NCBI GenBank assembly: GCA_934718785.1
Contig: CAKVAF010000015.1
Coordinates: forward strand, 1 to 47,606
Reading direction: 5' to 3'
Length of the DNA: 47,606 nucleotides
Source of the DNA: an uncultured Campylobacter sp.
GTDB lineage: Bacteria; Campylobacterota; Campylobacteria; Campylobacterales; Campylobacteraceae
This document shows, one piece after another, positions 25,842-36,679 of this stretch. Position numbers and translations under genes: made by a program. The notes beneath the pieces are model-generated. The model was not told the DNA's origin. It did not search any database and worked only from the letters and a program-made list of their open reading frames with translations. Position 1 is the stretch's first letter. Every line of letters starts with the position of its first letter.

Positions 25842-26666
25842 ATGAAAAAAATTTTAAGTTTTTTGATGATCGCATTCATTTTTGTGGGCTGTTCTTTAAA
25901 ACAAGGACCAAAAACTCAAGCTCCCTTCGAAATTACAGAAGTCAGCACACAAAAAAAGCTCACTTACACGGCTTTGATAGACAGGCTAAAAGACTATGAT
26001 GTCGTGATTTTAGGCGAATATCATGATAATGTCGATCATCATTTAATGCAGCTTGCTATCGTTAAAGATTTATCTAAATTTCACAACTACGCCTTAGCCT
26101 TTGAAATGCTAAATACCGATTTACAAGGCTTTATTGACGAGGCTAAAAAAAATAAGCAAAATGTAAAAAAAGAAGAGTTAGAAAAGACTATAAGATGGCA
26201 AGATGACTGGTATTATGATGATTATAAGGACTTGATCGAGTATGCTTTTTATGAAGACAATGCGCTCGTGGCGGCAAATTTCAGCGTAAAAGAAGTGCAA
26301 AAAATTTATGATGGCGAAAAACTTGCCCCTTTAAAAGAAGGTAAATCCACAACAAATGCTGTAAAATCAAAGATAAAAGAGCTTGTCAATAGCTTTCATT
26401 CAATGTCTGATGAAGCCTCAGCCGTATTTGTCGAAGTGCAAATGCGAAGGGACCGCTCTATGGCTGAGGTCTTAGCAAGCTTAAATCAGCCGAGCATACT
26501 CATTACGGGGATGTTTCACGCAAGTAAAGATATAGGCGTGCCGCTTCATTTAAAGGACTTAAAGCCTGATAAAAAGGTCGCTGTCGTGGCTTTAGATAAA
26601 GATGGAATGAACGATACGAGCAAAGAAGCTGACTTTATCTTTACTTTTGAATATAAAGAAGAATGA
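25842..26666 (+). CDS. ChaN-like lipoprotein (haem/iron-associated)
   Basis: A 274-residue lipoprotein: signal MKKILSFLMIAFIFVG with lipobox Cys17. It belongs to the ChaN/DUF399 family, shown by VVILGEYHDNVDHHLMQLAIVKDL, YALAFEMLNTD, RWQDDWYYDDYKDLIEYA and ITGMFHASKDIGVPLHL. ChaN of C. jejuni (Cj0177 from memory) is iron-responsive and binds haem at dimer interfaces. Its gene sits beside a TonB receptor there as here, though in this window the receptor is divergent. A GATAATATT sequence (25800-25808) serves as a candidate -10 or Fur half-site. It is followed 17 bases later by the Sel1 gene. Confidence 0.88.
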   Translation: MKKILSFLMIAFIFVGCSLKQGPKTQAPFEITEVSTQKKLTYTALIDRLKDYDVVILGEYHDNVDHHLMQLAIVKDLSKFHNYALAFEMLNTDLQGFIDEAKKNKQNVKKEELEKTIRWQDDWYYDDYKDLIEYAFYEDNALVAANFSVKEVQKIYDGEKLAPLKEGKSTTNAVKSKIKELVNSFHSMSDEASAVFVEVQMRRDRSMAEVLASLNQPSILITGMFHASKDIGVPLHLKDLKPDKKVAVVALDKDGMNDTSKEADFIFTFEYKEE

Positions 26667-26683
26667 AATTTAAAGGATAAAAT

Positions 26684-27559
26684 ATGAAAAAAATTCTAAT
26701 CTTTGCTTTATTTAGCGCAGTTTTAATGGCTGTAAAAATGCCAACACAGCAAAGCAAGCAACAAATTTTAGAAAATCAATGCGCTAAAAATGATATGAAA
26801 GCTTGTAGCGAGCTTGGTTTTTTGCTCGTAAATTTGGATGTGGGCTATAATGAAAATGTCAAAAGAGCAAACGCTTTATGGCAAAAAGCTTGTGATAAAA
26901 ACGAAGCTAAGGCTTGCACCTTTTTAGGCGTTTCTTATATCAATGGCGATGGCTTAAAGCAAGACAGTAAAAAAGCAGCGAGCCTTTGGAAAAAGGCGTG
27001 TGATAAGAAAGATGGCTTTGGCTGCTATAATTTAGCCGTTTTGAATGATAATTTAAAACTTACGCAAAATGCGGCAAATTTTTATCAAAAAGCGTGCGAA
27101 AATGATTATGATCTGGGGTGCTATTCTGTGGGACTTTCTTATTTAGAAGGTGTTAAAAAGGATGAAAATAAGGCAAGCGAATTTTTTAACAAAGCTTGTG
27201 AGGCAGGGAGCGCAGCAGCTTGCAATGATTTGGCTTTGCTTTTAGAACAAAATAAGCAAGATTTCACAAAAGCAAGCGAGCTTTATGGAAAGGCTTGCGT
27301 GCAGGACTTTGCCCTAGCTTGCAACAATTTGGCAAATTTGTATTACAAAGGGCAGGGCGTGAAGCAAGATTATGAGCTGGCTAAAAGGCTTTATGTAAGG
27401 GCTTGCGATGAGAATGAGGCTAAGGCTTGTGTGAATTTGGCGAATTTGTATTTTTCTTGGCAAAAATTAAAAAGCGATAAAGAAGAAGCCAAAAAGCTTT
27501 ACGAAAAGGCGTGTAAACTAGAAGACAAAGAAGCCTGCGAGAAATTCAAAGAGCTTTGA
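26684..27559 (+). CDS. Sel1-repeat cysteine-rich protein (Hcp-like)
   Basis: A 291-residue exported protein with signal MKKILIFALFSAVLMA, then about seven Sel1-type helical repeats of ~36 residues. Each repeat carries a pair of cysteines (for example KACDKNEAKACTFLGVSYINGDG, KACENDYDLGCYSVGLSYLEG). This matches the Helicobacter cysteine-rich protein (Hcp) architecture, in which disulfides staple each repeat. The family serves as periplasmic or secreted interaction scaffolds. Function here is unknown. It lies 17 bases after the ChaN-like gene with AAAGGATAAAAT upstream and is probably co-transcribed. Confidence 0.88.
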   Translation: MKKILIFALFSAVLMAVKMPTQQSKQQILENQCAKNDMKACSELGFLLVNLDVGYNENVKRANALWQKACDKNEAKACTFLGVSYINGDGLKQDSKKAASLWKKACDKKDGFGCYNLAVLNDNLKLTQNAANFYQKACENDYDLGCYSVGLSYLEGVKKDENKASEFFNKACEAGSAAACNDLALLLEQNKQDFTKASELYGKACVQDFALACNNLANLYYKGQGVKQDYELAKRLYVRACDENEAKACVNLANLYFSWQKLKSDKEEAKKLYEKACKLEDKEACEKFKEL

Positions 27560-27577
27560 AAACTTGATTTGCACAGC

Positions 27578-27616
27578 TTGGCTTTTGGATGCTTTTAAGG
27601 GGGTTTGAAAAATCTC
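27578..27616. repeat. Family C half element (C3)
   Basis: TTGGCTTTTGGATGCTTTTA then AGGGGGTTTGAAAAATCTC is the reverse complement of the right arm of C2 (8808-8845). The other arm has been lost or diverged. Confidence 0.75.
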
Positions 27617-27723
27617 ACTACCACCTTATATAGCTTCTTAATTTTTTTGGCACATCTTTTAAAACACCATCAAAATCCCGCGCCTAAAATTTGAGTAAAT
27701 CATTGCATTGCGGAGCAATTACA

Positions 27724-27749
27724 AGACAGCGGCGCGGGTTTTAAAATTT
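27724..27749 (-). repeat. Family A short repeat, copy A8
   Basis: GACAGCGGCGCGGGTTTTAA then AATTT, reverse orientation. A fragmentary B half (CATTGCGGAGCAATTAC, 27706-27722) precedes it and another B arm (GTCATTGCGAG, 27769-27779) follows, so the order C-B-A is the reverse of A-B-C at 7.4 and 8.6 kb. Confidence 0.75.
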
Positions 27750-27797
27750 AAAAGGAAATTAAACTTTGTCATTGCGAGATTTGACGCAGTTAAATTA

Positions 27798-27817
27798 TCT
27801 GGCGCTGTTTTAGAATT
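27798..27817 (+). repeat. Family A fragment, copy A9
   Basis: CTGGCGCTGTTTTAGAATTT matches only the right half of the family A consensus. Confidence 0.5.
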
Positions 27818-27843
27818 TTTAAATTTTATTCTTTCAAATTGAT

Positions 27844-28443
27844 TTAACTCCAAAAAGTTTTTACAAGCAAATTTATCGCAAAGTATTCTATAATCAAGGC
27901 TGAAGCTAGGTTGATGAAAAATAAAATTTTAGGCGTAACAAAGCCTTTGAGCTTAGCAGCGATAAAGCTTAGAGAAAACACCCAAATCAAAATCGCACAC
28001 ACAAGCCCAGCAAACATAAAATAAGCAAACTCATCACTTGCCACAAGCACACTCATACTCAGCCAAAAGCCCACGACAAAGGGGTTTGTAAGATTGAGCA
28101 AAAAGCCTTTGAAAAAGCTTTTTAAAGCACTTTCTTGCTTGCTTTCTTTGTCTAAATTTAAATCCTTAGGTTTTTTTCGTATCATCAAAAACGCAACATA
28201 GCTCAAAAAACAAAAGCCAAAAATCGCAAAGCCTTGTTCTAAGGTCTCATTTTGCAAAAAAGCAAGCGCGCCAAAGCTTAAAAGCACTAAATATAAAAAA
28301 TCCGCGCTCATCGCGCCAAAGCCTATAGCAAGGGCGTTTTTAAAAGATTTTAAAGCCACACTTAAAATCAAAATATTAATAGGTCCAAAAGGCACGCTCA
28401 CGCCAAAGCCCAAAACCACGCCTTGAATAAAACTCTCAATCAA
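27844..28443 (-). CDS. LysE/RhtB-family amino-acid exporter
   Basis: A 199-residue membrane protein with about six hydrophobic segments and the LysE-family N-terminal motif GFGVSVPFGPINILILSVALKSF, followed by GFGAMSADFLYLVLLSFGA and LLNLTNPFVVGFWLSM. Family members export amino acids or related small molecules; the substrate is unknown. Its start overlaps the end of the sirtuin gene by four bases, so the two are coupled. From memory these are Cj1049c and Cj1050c. Confidence 0.88.
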   Translation of the reverse strand: MIESFIQGVVLGFGVSVPFGPINILILSVALKSFKNALAIGFGAMSADFLYLVLLSFGALAFLQNETLEQGFAIFGFCFLSYVAFLMIRKKPKDLNLDKESKQESALKSFFKGFLLNLTNPFVVGFWLSMSVLVASDEFAYFMFAGLVCAILIWVFSLSFIAAKLKGFVTPKILFFINLASALIIEYFAINLLVKTFWS

Positions 28444-29144
28444 GCCAAATCCCCACTTTTCATAAACGCTTCAATATCTTTTGCGATTTTATCGATAGCA
28501 ATTTCGGCACTTTCATAATAACACTTATCAAAAAAACTATCGATATAATCATCTTTATGGATATTGTTTAAAATGCTTTTTTGAGCATATTGCATGTAGT
28601 GAGCTATGGGTAAAACCTGCCCGCTGGTGCCTATGCAAATGAGTAAATCAGTTTTTTGCAAAAGCTCGTAAAGCCTTTGATACATAGGGGCTGGCTCTTC
28701 AAACATAACGATATGTTGGCGCACTTTATTGCTTTTGCAATTGGGGCAAGTTTTATTTTTTTGACTTTCATAACCCACATGAAAAATCTTGCCACAATTC
28801 ATACATTCTAAATCAGGCAAAAAGCCATGCAAATGAGTGACATCCTTGCAATTTGCCCGCTCTAGCAAATCATCGACATTTTGAGTGAGGACAAAAAGAT
28901 TTTCGCCGTATTTTTGTTTGAGATTTGCTATCATTTTATGAGCGTGATTGGGCTTGACATTTGCCAGCTCTAAGCGCCTTTTATCAAAAAAATCAAACAC
29001 TTTTTGCGGATTTTTAGCAAAGCCAGTAGCTGAGCAAACTTCCATCACATTTTCATTATCCCAAAGACCGTCTGAGCCTCTAAAAGTCTTAAGCCCACTT
29101 GGAGCACTTAGCCCAGCCCCACTTAAAATCATCACATTTTTCAT
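28440..29144 (-). CDS. cobB: Sir2-family NAD-dependent protein deacylase
   Basis: A 234-residue sirtuin. NAD-binding motifs are GAGLSAPSGLKTFRGSDGLW and TQNVDDLLERANC. The catalytic His is in THLHG. The zinc ribbon is CMNC...CPNC, and the fold closes with CIGTSGQVLPIAHY. It removes acyl groups from protein lysines using NAD. Length and motif order are normal for bacterial CobB-type enzymes, although the usual Ala-Tyr-Arg acyl-selectivity motif is not obvious. Start ATG at 29144. The downstream exporter is translationally coupled. Confidence 0.92.
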   Translation of the reverse strand: MKNVMILSGAGLSAPSGLKTFRGSDGLWDNENVMEVCSATGFAKNPQKVFDFFDKRRLELANVKPNHAHKMIANLKQKYGENLFVLTQNVDDLLERANCKDVTHLHGFLPDLECMNCGKIFHVGYESQKNKTCPNCKSNKVRQHIVMFEEPAPMYQRLYELLQKTDLLICIGTSGQVLPIAHYMQYAQKSILNNIHKDDYIDSFFDKCYYESAEIAIDKIAKDIEAFMKSGDLA

Positions 29145-29214
29145 TTTCGCCCTTAATTTTATGGGTTTGATTTAAATTTAAGCTTTGAATTTAAATGAAG
29201 CTTGAAATTTAAAT

Positions 29215-30012
29215 TTATTCTTTTAAAAATTTGCGCTCTATCTTATCAAAGCTCCATAATTTTCTCGCTTCATTTGCTTTTTGTGGCTCGCAAATGAGCA
29301 TTTCTTCTTTATCGCTTAATGTGTCAATGACTTGCCCATAGGCATCTATAAAGAGTGTATCGCCGTAAAATAGCCACTCATCATCGCTTAAAGGACTTTT
29401 TGAAACACCTATGCGGTTTATCCTTAAAATGCTTACCGAGTTTAAAAAAGCACGCGTTTTCAAAAGCTCTAGCCATCTTTTATCACTTTGAAAGGTCGAA
29501 GCTGTGGGTACTATGACAAGATCGATTTTTTTATTTCTCACTTCTTGCCAAAAAAAATCAAAATGCACCTCAAAGCCCATCATTAAGGCGCATTTAAGCC
29601 CTAGATGTGTGAAATGAAAAAGTTTTAATTTTTGACAATTATTTGCAAAAAATTTCGCTTCATTCCAGTGTGCATAAGGCATTAAAATCTGCTGCTCGTA
29701 AGTTTTTAACCCCTCTTTATCCACCTTTAAACACACTTTTTTAAAGCCCTTTGTGCCCACTTCAATAAAAGGCGCGATAATGCCTATATCATAGTGCTTT
29801 GCAAGCTCTAAAATATCTTTTTTCTTTTTTTCACTTTGCTCTTTAATCATAGAACGAGGCATTGAAAGAAGCTCTGTAAAAAAGCTATTGAGCACATATT
29901 CACCCATACCTACAAGGCTTGCGCCGCTGTCTTTAGCCGCTTTTAAGTAATAATCAAGCCTTGAGCGACTTAAAGAAAGGGTTGGAAGCTGCAGGGCTGC
30001 GATTTTAATCAT
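29215..30012 (-). CDS. Carbon-nitrogen hydrolase (nitrilase) fold protein lacking catalytic residues
   Basis: A 265-residue nitrilase-superfamily protein. The fold is recognisable: KIAALQLPT at the start, the Glu region [13 protein letters not shown] (E38), [42 protein letters not shown] and LVIVPTAST. In active members the second region reads RKxHL and the third (I/L)CYDxRFPE. Aligned by eye, the catalytic Lys is Gln107 and the nucleophile Cys is Gly146 here. Only Glu38 remains; a Cys at 141 is five positions early. It may be a non-catalytic member. From memory it matches Cj1056c. Start ATG at 30012 has AAAGGAGCAACA upstream. Confidence 0.8.
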   Translation of the reverse strand: MIKIAALQLPTLSLSRSRLDYYLKAAKDSGASLVGMGEYVLNSFFTELLSMPRSMIKEQSEKKKKDILELAKHYDIGIIAPFIEVGTKGFKKVCLKVDKEGLKTYEQQILMPYAHWNEAKFFANNCQKLKLFHFTHLGLKCALMMGFEVHFDFFWQEVRNKKIDLVIVPTASTFQSDKRWLELLKTRAFLNSVSILRINRIGVSKSPLSDDEWLFYGDTLFIDAYGQVIDTLSDKEEMLICEPQKANEARKLWSFDKIERKFLKE

Positions 30013-30039
30013 TGTTGCTCCTTTTTAAATTTTATCTTA

Positions 30040-30060
30040 AAAACCCCTGTCGCTGTTTTA
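30040..30060 (+). repeat. Family A short repeat, copy A10
   Basis: AAAACCCCTGTCGCTGTTTT, a diverged core, 28 bases upstream of the nitrilase-fold gene start. Confidence 0.6.
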
Positions 30061-30145
30061 AATGATACAAATTTAAAACAGCTTTAAATGAGTGCTTCAT
30101 AGACTTTAATTTTTAAATTAAAACTTAGGAGCGAAAGTAGGGCGC

Positions 30146-31833
<1,688 letters not shown>

Positions 31834-31911
31834 TTATGGATTTAACACTAAGGATTTGATTTTGAAAAATTAGAATTTTTTAAATTTAAATCTTTAATGA
31901 GTGATTTTAAA

Positions 31912-31937
31912 TTTCAAACCCCGCGCCGCTGTTTTAT
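31912..31937 (+). repeat. Family A short repeat, copy A11
   Basis: CAAACCCCGCGCCGCTGTTT then TAT, ending five bases before the EamA gene's stop codon region. Confidence 0.8.
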
Positions 31938-31942
31938 AAGCT

Positions 31943-32806
31943 TTAAGAAGCTTTTTTCTCATAATAAGCGATGATTTTATAATGAAGCCACAAAGAAAAA
32001 GCCATAATCAAAGAGCCTATAATCAGCCTTTTTGGCTCAAAATCAATGTGCCAAAATACCGCATTGACTAAAATCGCAGCTGGGATTAAGGCATTGTGCA
32101 TTAAGGCTAGAACTCCGCTATCTACAAGGGTTGCGCCTTTGTTGTATAAAAAATAGCCAAGCCCAGAAGCGATAAATCCAAGATAGATTAAAATGCTCCA
32201 AGAAAGGCTGGTTTTAGGTAAATTTGAAATATCGCCAAGCAGGAAAAAGGCTGGCAAGGTTATCAAAACTGCGCCTAAATGAAAATAGCCAAAAATTTCA
32301 CTTTGTTTATAGACATTTTGCTTTTCAAGCAAGATTTTATAAAGACTTTGCCCAGCGCCAAAGCTTAAATTTGCCATTTGTATGAGAAAAAAGCCCATTA
32401 AAAAATGAGAGCTGATTTCATTAAATTTAATAATTACAGCACCAAGGGTGCAAATAAAAATGCTGATAAAATAAAGCGGACGAAAACGCCGTGCAAAAAT
32501 GTCATAAACAATGGCGATATAAAAGGGTGTAAATATCGTAAAAAGGGCAATCTCGCTCACGCTTAAATAGCTAAAAGAATGATAATAAAACAAATACATA
32601 ATGCCAATTTGCATCGCGCCAATGCCCATAAGCTTGAGCTTTAAGCTAAGTTTAACGCGCCAATTTAAAAAGGGCAAAAAGACTAAAAAAGCTAAAAACA
32701 CGCGAAAAAATGCCGCAAAAAAAGCATCCATTTGACCATTAATATAATAGCCTATCAAAGGAAAAGAAAAAGCCCAAATAAAGGTGGATAGGATAAGATA
32801 AAGCAT
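31943..32806 (-). CDS. EamA/DMT-superfamily transporter
   Basis: A 287-residue membrane protein with about ten hydrophobic segments in two homologous halves, as in drug/metabolite transporters of the EamA family. Recognisable stretches are STFIWAFSFPLIGYYI near the N-terminus and GLGYFLYNKGATLVDSGVLALMHNALIPAAILVNAVF in the second half. The substrate cannot be told from sequence. It stands alone. TATATAAT on the minus strand (about 32836-32843) is a candidate -10 box. Confidence 0.85.
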   Translation of the reverse strand: MLYLILSTFIWAFSFPLIGYYINGQMDAFFAAFFRVFLAFLVFLPFLNWRVKLSLKLKLMGIGAMQIGIMYLFYYHSFSYLSVSEIALFTIFTPFYIAIVYDIFARRFRPLYFISIFICTLGAVIIKFNEISSHFLMGFFLIQMANLSFGAGQSLYKILLEKQNVYKQSEIFGYFHLGAVLITLPAFFLLGDISNLPKTSLSWSILIYLGFIASGLGYFLYNKGATLVDSGVLALMHNALIPAAILVNAVFWHIDFEPKRLIIGSLIMAFSLWLHYKIIAYYEKKAS

Positions 32807-33079
32807 ATTTTACCTTTGTAAAAATGTGGCTTAATTATATAATAATGAACTTAAATGAAACTAAAATTTGTTTTATAAAATACTTAAAAGACAGGGTGAA
32901 ATTCAAACTTTGATTTTTTAAGTTTTTAATTAGTTTATTAAAAAAAGTTTAAGAATTTAAAAATATTTTTGAAGTTAATTTTTAAAAAATAAAATTTTAA
33001 AATTTGAGTAATTTCAATGATTGTTAAGCATTAAAATAAAATTTTGTTACAAAATTTCACATTTGGCTCATAAATGAAA

Positions 33080-33697
33080 TTATTTTTTATCTTCATCTAT
33101 GCTAAATACAGGCAAGCTCCACTCAAAGCGAATGGCTAAAAGACGAAAGCTCACACCTATAAAAAGCGTGATTAAAGTCGCTAAAAGCTCGCTTAAATTA
33201 AGTTTTATCAAAGCATAATACAAAGCCCCTGAAACTATCGCCACGCCAGCATAAATTTCTTTTTGAAAGACAAGGGGAATTCTAGCACAAAGTATATCTC
33301 TAAAAATACCACCAAAAACTCCTGTAATCACAGCCGCACTCACAGCAATTACAAGCCCTAAGTCCTTTTCAATCGCAACAATAGCTCCTAAAATGCTAAA
33401 AACAACAAGTCCTATGGCATCAAGGGTAAGAAAGAGCCTTTCAAGCTGGGTAACTATTCGAGGAATTTGAGTCGTTAAAAGTGCGCAAATGCAAATTAAC
33501 AGCACATAACTAGGATGCGCTACCCATGTGAGCGGATAATGAGCTAGTAGCATATCTCGTATACTGCCGCCACCTATGGCTGTAACAAGGGCGATGAACA
33601 TCACGCCAAACAAATCCATTTTATGCCGTCCAGCAGCTATAGCTCCCGTCATCGCTTCGGCTGAAATTCCTATGATATAAAGCACGCTTAAGAGCAT
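33080..33697 (-). CDS. TRIC/UPF0126-type membrane protein
   Basis: A 205-residue membrane protein with about seven hydrophobic segments and an internal duplication: GGGSIRDMLLAHYPLTWV in the first half and GVFGGIFRDILCARIPLVFQKEIYA in the second. This double glycine-rich motif followed by RD is the hallmark of the UPF0126/YadS family, related to trimeric intracellular cation channels. Some members are linked to glycine uptake. Role here unknown. It stands alone between AT-rich spacers. Confidence 0.85.
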   Translation of the reverse strand: MLLSVLYIIGISAEAMTGAIAAGRHKMDLFGVMFIALVTAIGGGSIRDMLLAHYPLTWVAHPSYVLLICICALLTTQIPRIVTQLERLFLTLDAIGLVVFSILGAIVAIEKDLGLVIAVSAAVITGVFGGIFRDILCARIPLVFQKEIYAGVAIVSGALYYALIKLNLSELLATLITLFIGVSFRLLAIRFEWSLPVFSIDEDKK

Positions 33698-34073
33698 TTA
33701 AATCTTTCTTAAAATTTTTTCTCAAATAAAAGCGTTTTAATTTCGCTTATTTCTAAAAGTGCTTGTGTTTAAATTAAGAACTTATTTTACTTTAAGGATA
33801 CAATGTTTACGTTTAAAAGAATTTAATAAAAATATCTTTAATGTCTTCAATATCTCTTTTATAATGTTTTAAATTTACACAAAATTGCATTTTTTAAGCA
33901 AAATATTATCATCAAATTTTTAAATTTAGTTTTAAATTTAAGGGCTTTTTAAAATTTTAAGCCAGTTTTTTAAAATTTATCAAGTGAATTTTTAGCAAAT
34001 TTGCAAAGCAAAACTAGAATTTCAAACCCTTAAATTTTTTAATTTCACACGAATTCTTTAGCTTCGCACAAAT
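33698..34073. other. 376-base AT-rich spacer without a recognised gene
   Basis: No open frame of note, no repeat of families A-D. It contains the upstream region of the TRIC-like gene and the 3' flank of fqrB. Runs of TTTAAATTTA dominate. Confidence 0.5.
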
Positions 34074-35021
34074 TCAGCCCTGATTTTTCAAATATTCATT
34101 GATAATCACGCCATCATTTAGTCCCACTACAATGCTTGCTCCATTTTTAGTCGCTATATCGCCTGCGACAAAAATGCCTTTTACATTTGTTTCTTTATGT
34201 TCATCAAATTTAGGGATACCCTTATCATCGACTTCTACGCCACATTTTTGTAAAAAATCCACAGGCGTTGAGCCGCCAATCGCATAAATCACCCTATCAT
34301 AAACTTCACTTGAGCCATCATTAAATTTAAGCCTTGCCTTGCCATTTTCATCTTCAACTTCTGTGATATCAAAGCCGAGTTTAAGCGTGATTTTACCACT
34401 CTTTGCGGCTTCTTCGACATCTTTTAAATTAATATCATTCAGCCTTGTGAATTTATCGCGCCTGTAACATAAAGTAACATTATTTTTATCCGCTAAATCC
34501 ACCGCGTATTCAGCCGCGGAGTTGCCCCCACCTACGATGATGATTTTCTCGCCCGCTTGAACGGAATTTGCATTGAAATTAATCACCTTTGAAAGCGAGC
34601 TAGGAAGCTTGTAATCAGGCTTGTTTGGCTTGCCCATGCGCCCGATTGCGATGATGATATTTTTGCATTCAAAAGTATCTTTTGGAGTGGTTACGATGAA
34701 ATGAGTGTGTAAATTCTTCACACTTTCAACCTCGCTATTGTATTCAAGTTCAATAGAATGGTCCTTCACAGCCTTTGCAAAAGTCTCAAGCGCACTTTCT
34801 TTTGTGCCATCTTCTAAAGGAATATGTCCGCGGTTATTGCTATCATGTCCTTTATACTCCTTATCCACGCGCTTTCCGTCCTTATAAAAGACGCGAAAGG
34901 TTTGACAGCTCTCATTTGCTTTCTCAAGCACCACGACTTTTTTGTCCGCAAGCTTTGCTTCAACTGCTGCGCCAATGCCTGCAGGTCCTGCTCCTACAAT
35001 CACAATATCCACATTTTTCAT
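34074..35021 (-). CDS. fqrB: NAD(P)H:flavodoxin (quinone) oxidoreductase-type flavoprotein FqrB
   Basis: A 315-residue thioredoxin-reductase-like flavoprotein. It has FAD motif DIVIVGAGPAGIGAAVEA, NADPH motif IIIVGGGNSAAEYAVDLA and C-terminal FAD motif GIFVAGDIATKNGASIVVGLNDG. The redox CxxC of true thioredoxin reductase is absent, so it should pass electrons directly to a small carrier. The C. jejuni homologue, from memory Cj0559, is FqrB, which couples flavodoxin from pyruvate oxidation to NADP. It is divergent from proA across 68 bases, the same arrangement I recall in C. jejuni. Confidence 0.82.
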   Translation of the reverse strand: MKNVDIVIVGAGPAGIGAAVEAKLADKKVVVLEKANESCQTFRVFYKDGKRVDKEYKGHDSNNRGHIPLEDGTKESALETFAKAVKDHSIELEYNSEVESVKNLHTHFIVTTPKDTFECKNIIIAIGRMGKPNKPDYKLPSSLSKVINFNANSVQAGEKIIIVGGGNSAAEYAVDLADKNNVTLCYRRDKFTRLNDINLKDVEEAAKSGKITLKLGFDITEVEDENGKARLKFNDGSSEVYDRVIYAIGGSTPVDFLQKCGVEVDDKGIPKFDEHKETNVKGIFVAGDIATKNGASIVVGLNDGVIINEYLKNQG

Positions 35022-35052
35022 TGAATTTCACCTCGTTTTTAAGAATTTTTTG

Positions 35053-35058
35053 TATAAT
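35053..35058 (+). promoter_or_regulatory. Extended -10 box of proA
   Basis: TG-TATAAT within TTTTTTGTATAATTTAAC, 31 bases before the proA ATG; a textbook Campylobacter -10. Confidence 0.65.
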
Positions 35059-35089
35059 TTAACAAATTTTTGATAAATAAAGGATTAAA

Positions 35090-36319
35090 ATGCGCTCAAA
35101 GCTTGTAAATCTTAAAAAAAACTCTACAAATTTACTCAATTTAAGTCCTTTGAAAAAAGAGCAAATCATCCTTGAAATCGCGTCCAATTTAAGAAAAAAT
35201 TTTGCTGAAATTTTAAAGGCTAATGATAAAGATATAAAAGCTTTTAAAAAAGATAACGCGCTTAAAGATAGGCTTTTGCTGAATGAAAACCGTCTTAAAA
35301 ACCTGTGTGATAGCCTTGAAATTATCGCAAGGTTTGATGATCCTATCGGTAAAATTTCACAAGGCTGGATTAATTATGCCGGGCTTAAGATTGAAAAAAT
35401 CAGCATTCCATTAGGTGTTTTGTGTATGATTTATGAGGCCCGCCCAGCTTTGAGTGCTGAGATTGTCGCTTTAATGTTAAAAAGTAGCAATGCTTGTGTG
35501 TTTAAAGGCGGCAGCGAAGCTATAAATTCAAATGCTGCTTTTTTTAAAGTGATACAAAGTGTGTTGAAAAAGCACAATTTAGACAAATGTTACTTAATGT
35601 TACAAAGCAAAGATGAAGTGAATGAGCTTTTAAAATTTGATGATTTGATAGACGCAATCATTCCGCGCGGCAGCTCGGCGATGATAAAAGCCATCAGTGA
35701 ACGCACGAAAATCCCACTCATTAAGCAAGATAAAGGCTTGTGTCATATTTTTGTCGATGAAAGTGCAAATATCAAAAAGGCTATAAAGATCATCATCAAC
35801 GCAAAGTGCCAGCGTCCAAGCGTTTGTAACGCCGTTGAAACCTTGCTCGTGCATAAAAATATCGCAAGCAAGCTTTTTAAGGCTTTAAAGCCTAAACTTG
35901 CTAAATTTAAGGTAAAAATTCACGCCCACAAAAACGCGCTTGACTTTTTCAAAGACTATGAAAACGCAGTTTTGGCTACTCAAAAAAGCTTTGAAAGCGA
36001 GTATTTAGACTATGAACTTAATGTTAAAACCGTCTCAAATACCGATGAAGCCATAGCTCATATCAATGAATTTAACTCACAGCATAGCGAGAGCATACTC
36101 TCAAATGATGCAAGAAATATCGCTCAATTTCAGCGTGAAATCAACTCCGCCTGCGTTTATGCCAATGCTTCGACGCGCTTTAGTGACGGGGGCGAATTTG
36201 GCTTTGGTGGGGAAGTGGGCATTTCGACAAATAAACTTCACGCACGAGGTCCTATGGGGCTTAGTGAGATGACGACTTATAAATATATCATCAGTGGCGA
36301 TGGACAAATTAGAGAATAA
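35090..36319 (+). CDS. proA: Gamma-glutamyl phosphate reductase ProA
   Basis: A 409-residue enzyme of proline synthesis that reduces gamma-glutamyl phosphate to glutamate semialdehyde with NADPH. Typical motifs are IPLGVLCMIYEARPALSAEIVALMLKSSNACVFKGGSEA, IIPRGSSAMI, HIFVDESANI and the active-site region NAKCQRPSVCNAVETLLVH, with the nucleophile Cys in SVCNA. The C-terminus FGGEVGISTNKLHARGPMGLSEMTTYKYIISGDGQIRE is standard. Start ATG has AAAGGATTAAA upstream. proB is not adjacent. Confidence 0.96.
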   Translation: MRSKLVNLKKNSTNLLNLSPLKKEQIILEIASNLRKNFAEILKANDKDIKAFKKDNALKDRLLLNENRLKNLCDSLEIIARFDDPIGKISQGWINYAGLKIEKISIPLGVLCMIYEARPALSAEIVALMLKSSNACVFKGGSEAINSNAAFFKVIQSVLKKHNLDKCYLMLQSKDEVNELLKFDDLIDAIIPRGSSAMIKAISERTKIPLIKQDKGLCHIFVDESANIKKAIKIIINAKCQRPSVCNAVETLLVHKNIASKLFKALKPKLAKFKVKIHAHKNALDFFKDYENAVLATQKSFESEYLDYELNVKTVSNTDEAIAHINEFNSQHSESILSNDARNIAQFQREINSACVYANASTRFSDGGEFGFGGEVGISTNKLHARGPMGLSEMTTYKYIISGDGQIRE

Positions 36320-36489
36320 GGCTGAAAATTAAGATAGATTGTAAAAAAGTAACAATTTGATTTTTACAATAAAATTAAGAAAATTTATAAATTTATTCAA
36401 TATTTTTTTATAATAAAAGAAAATTTAATTTTTGTCTTTCATCAGCGCTGGTATTAATTAGGATGTAATTTTGAGAAAGTAGAGTTTAA

Positions 36490-36519
36490 ATTTCAAATCC
36501 GCGCCGCTGTTTTAAAAAT
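36490..36519 (+). repeat. Family A short repeat, copy A12
   Basis: CAAATCCGCGCCGCTGTTTT followed by AAAAATT, an intact core, alone in the spacer between proA and htpG. Confidence 0.8.
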
Positions 36520-36679
36520 TTTTTAAATAAAATATGAGAATAAATTGGAAATTATCTTTAGAAATTCATCCTTATATAACATTATAAATTTACAAAATTT
36601 ATTTTTAAGAATTTTATTCTTAAAAATTTAAATTAAAATTTAAAAAGCTCTCATTTAACACAAATTTTAAATTCTTTGC

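Noticed and set aside
34705..35062. Several open frames antisense to fqrB
   Set aside because: They are shadows of a conserved flavoprotein gene, with no ribosome binding sites and no recognisable protein features.
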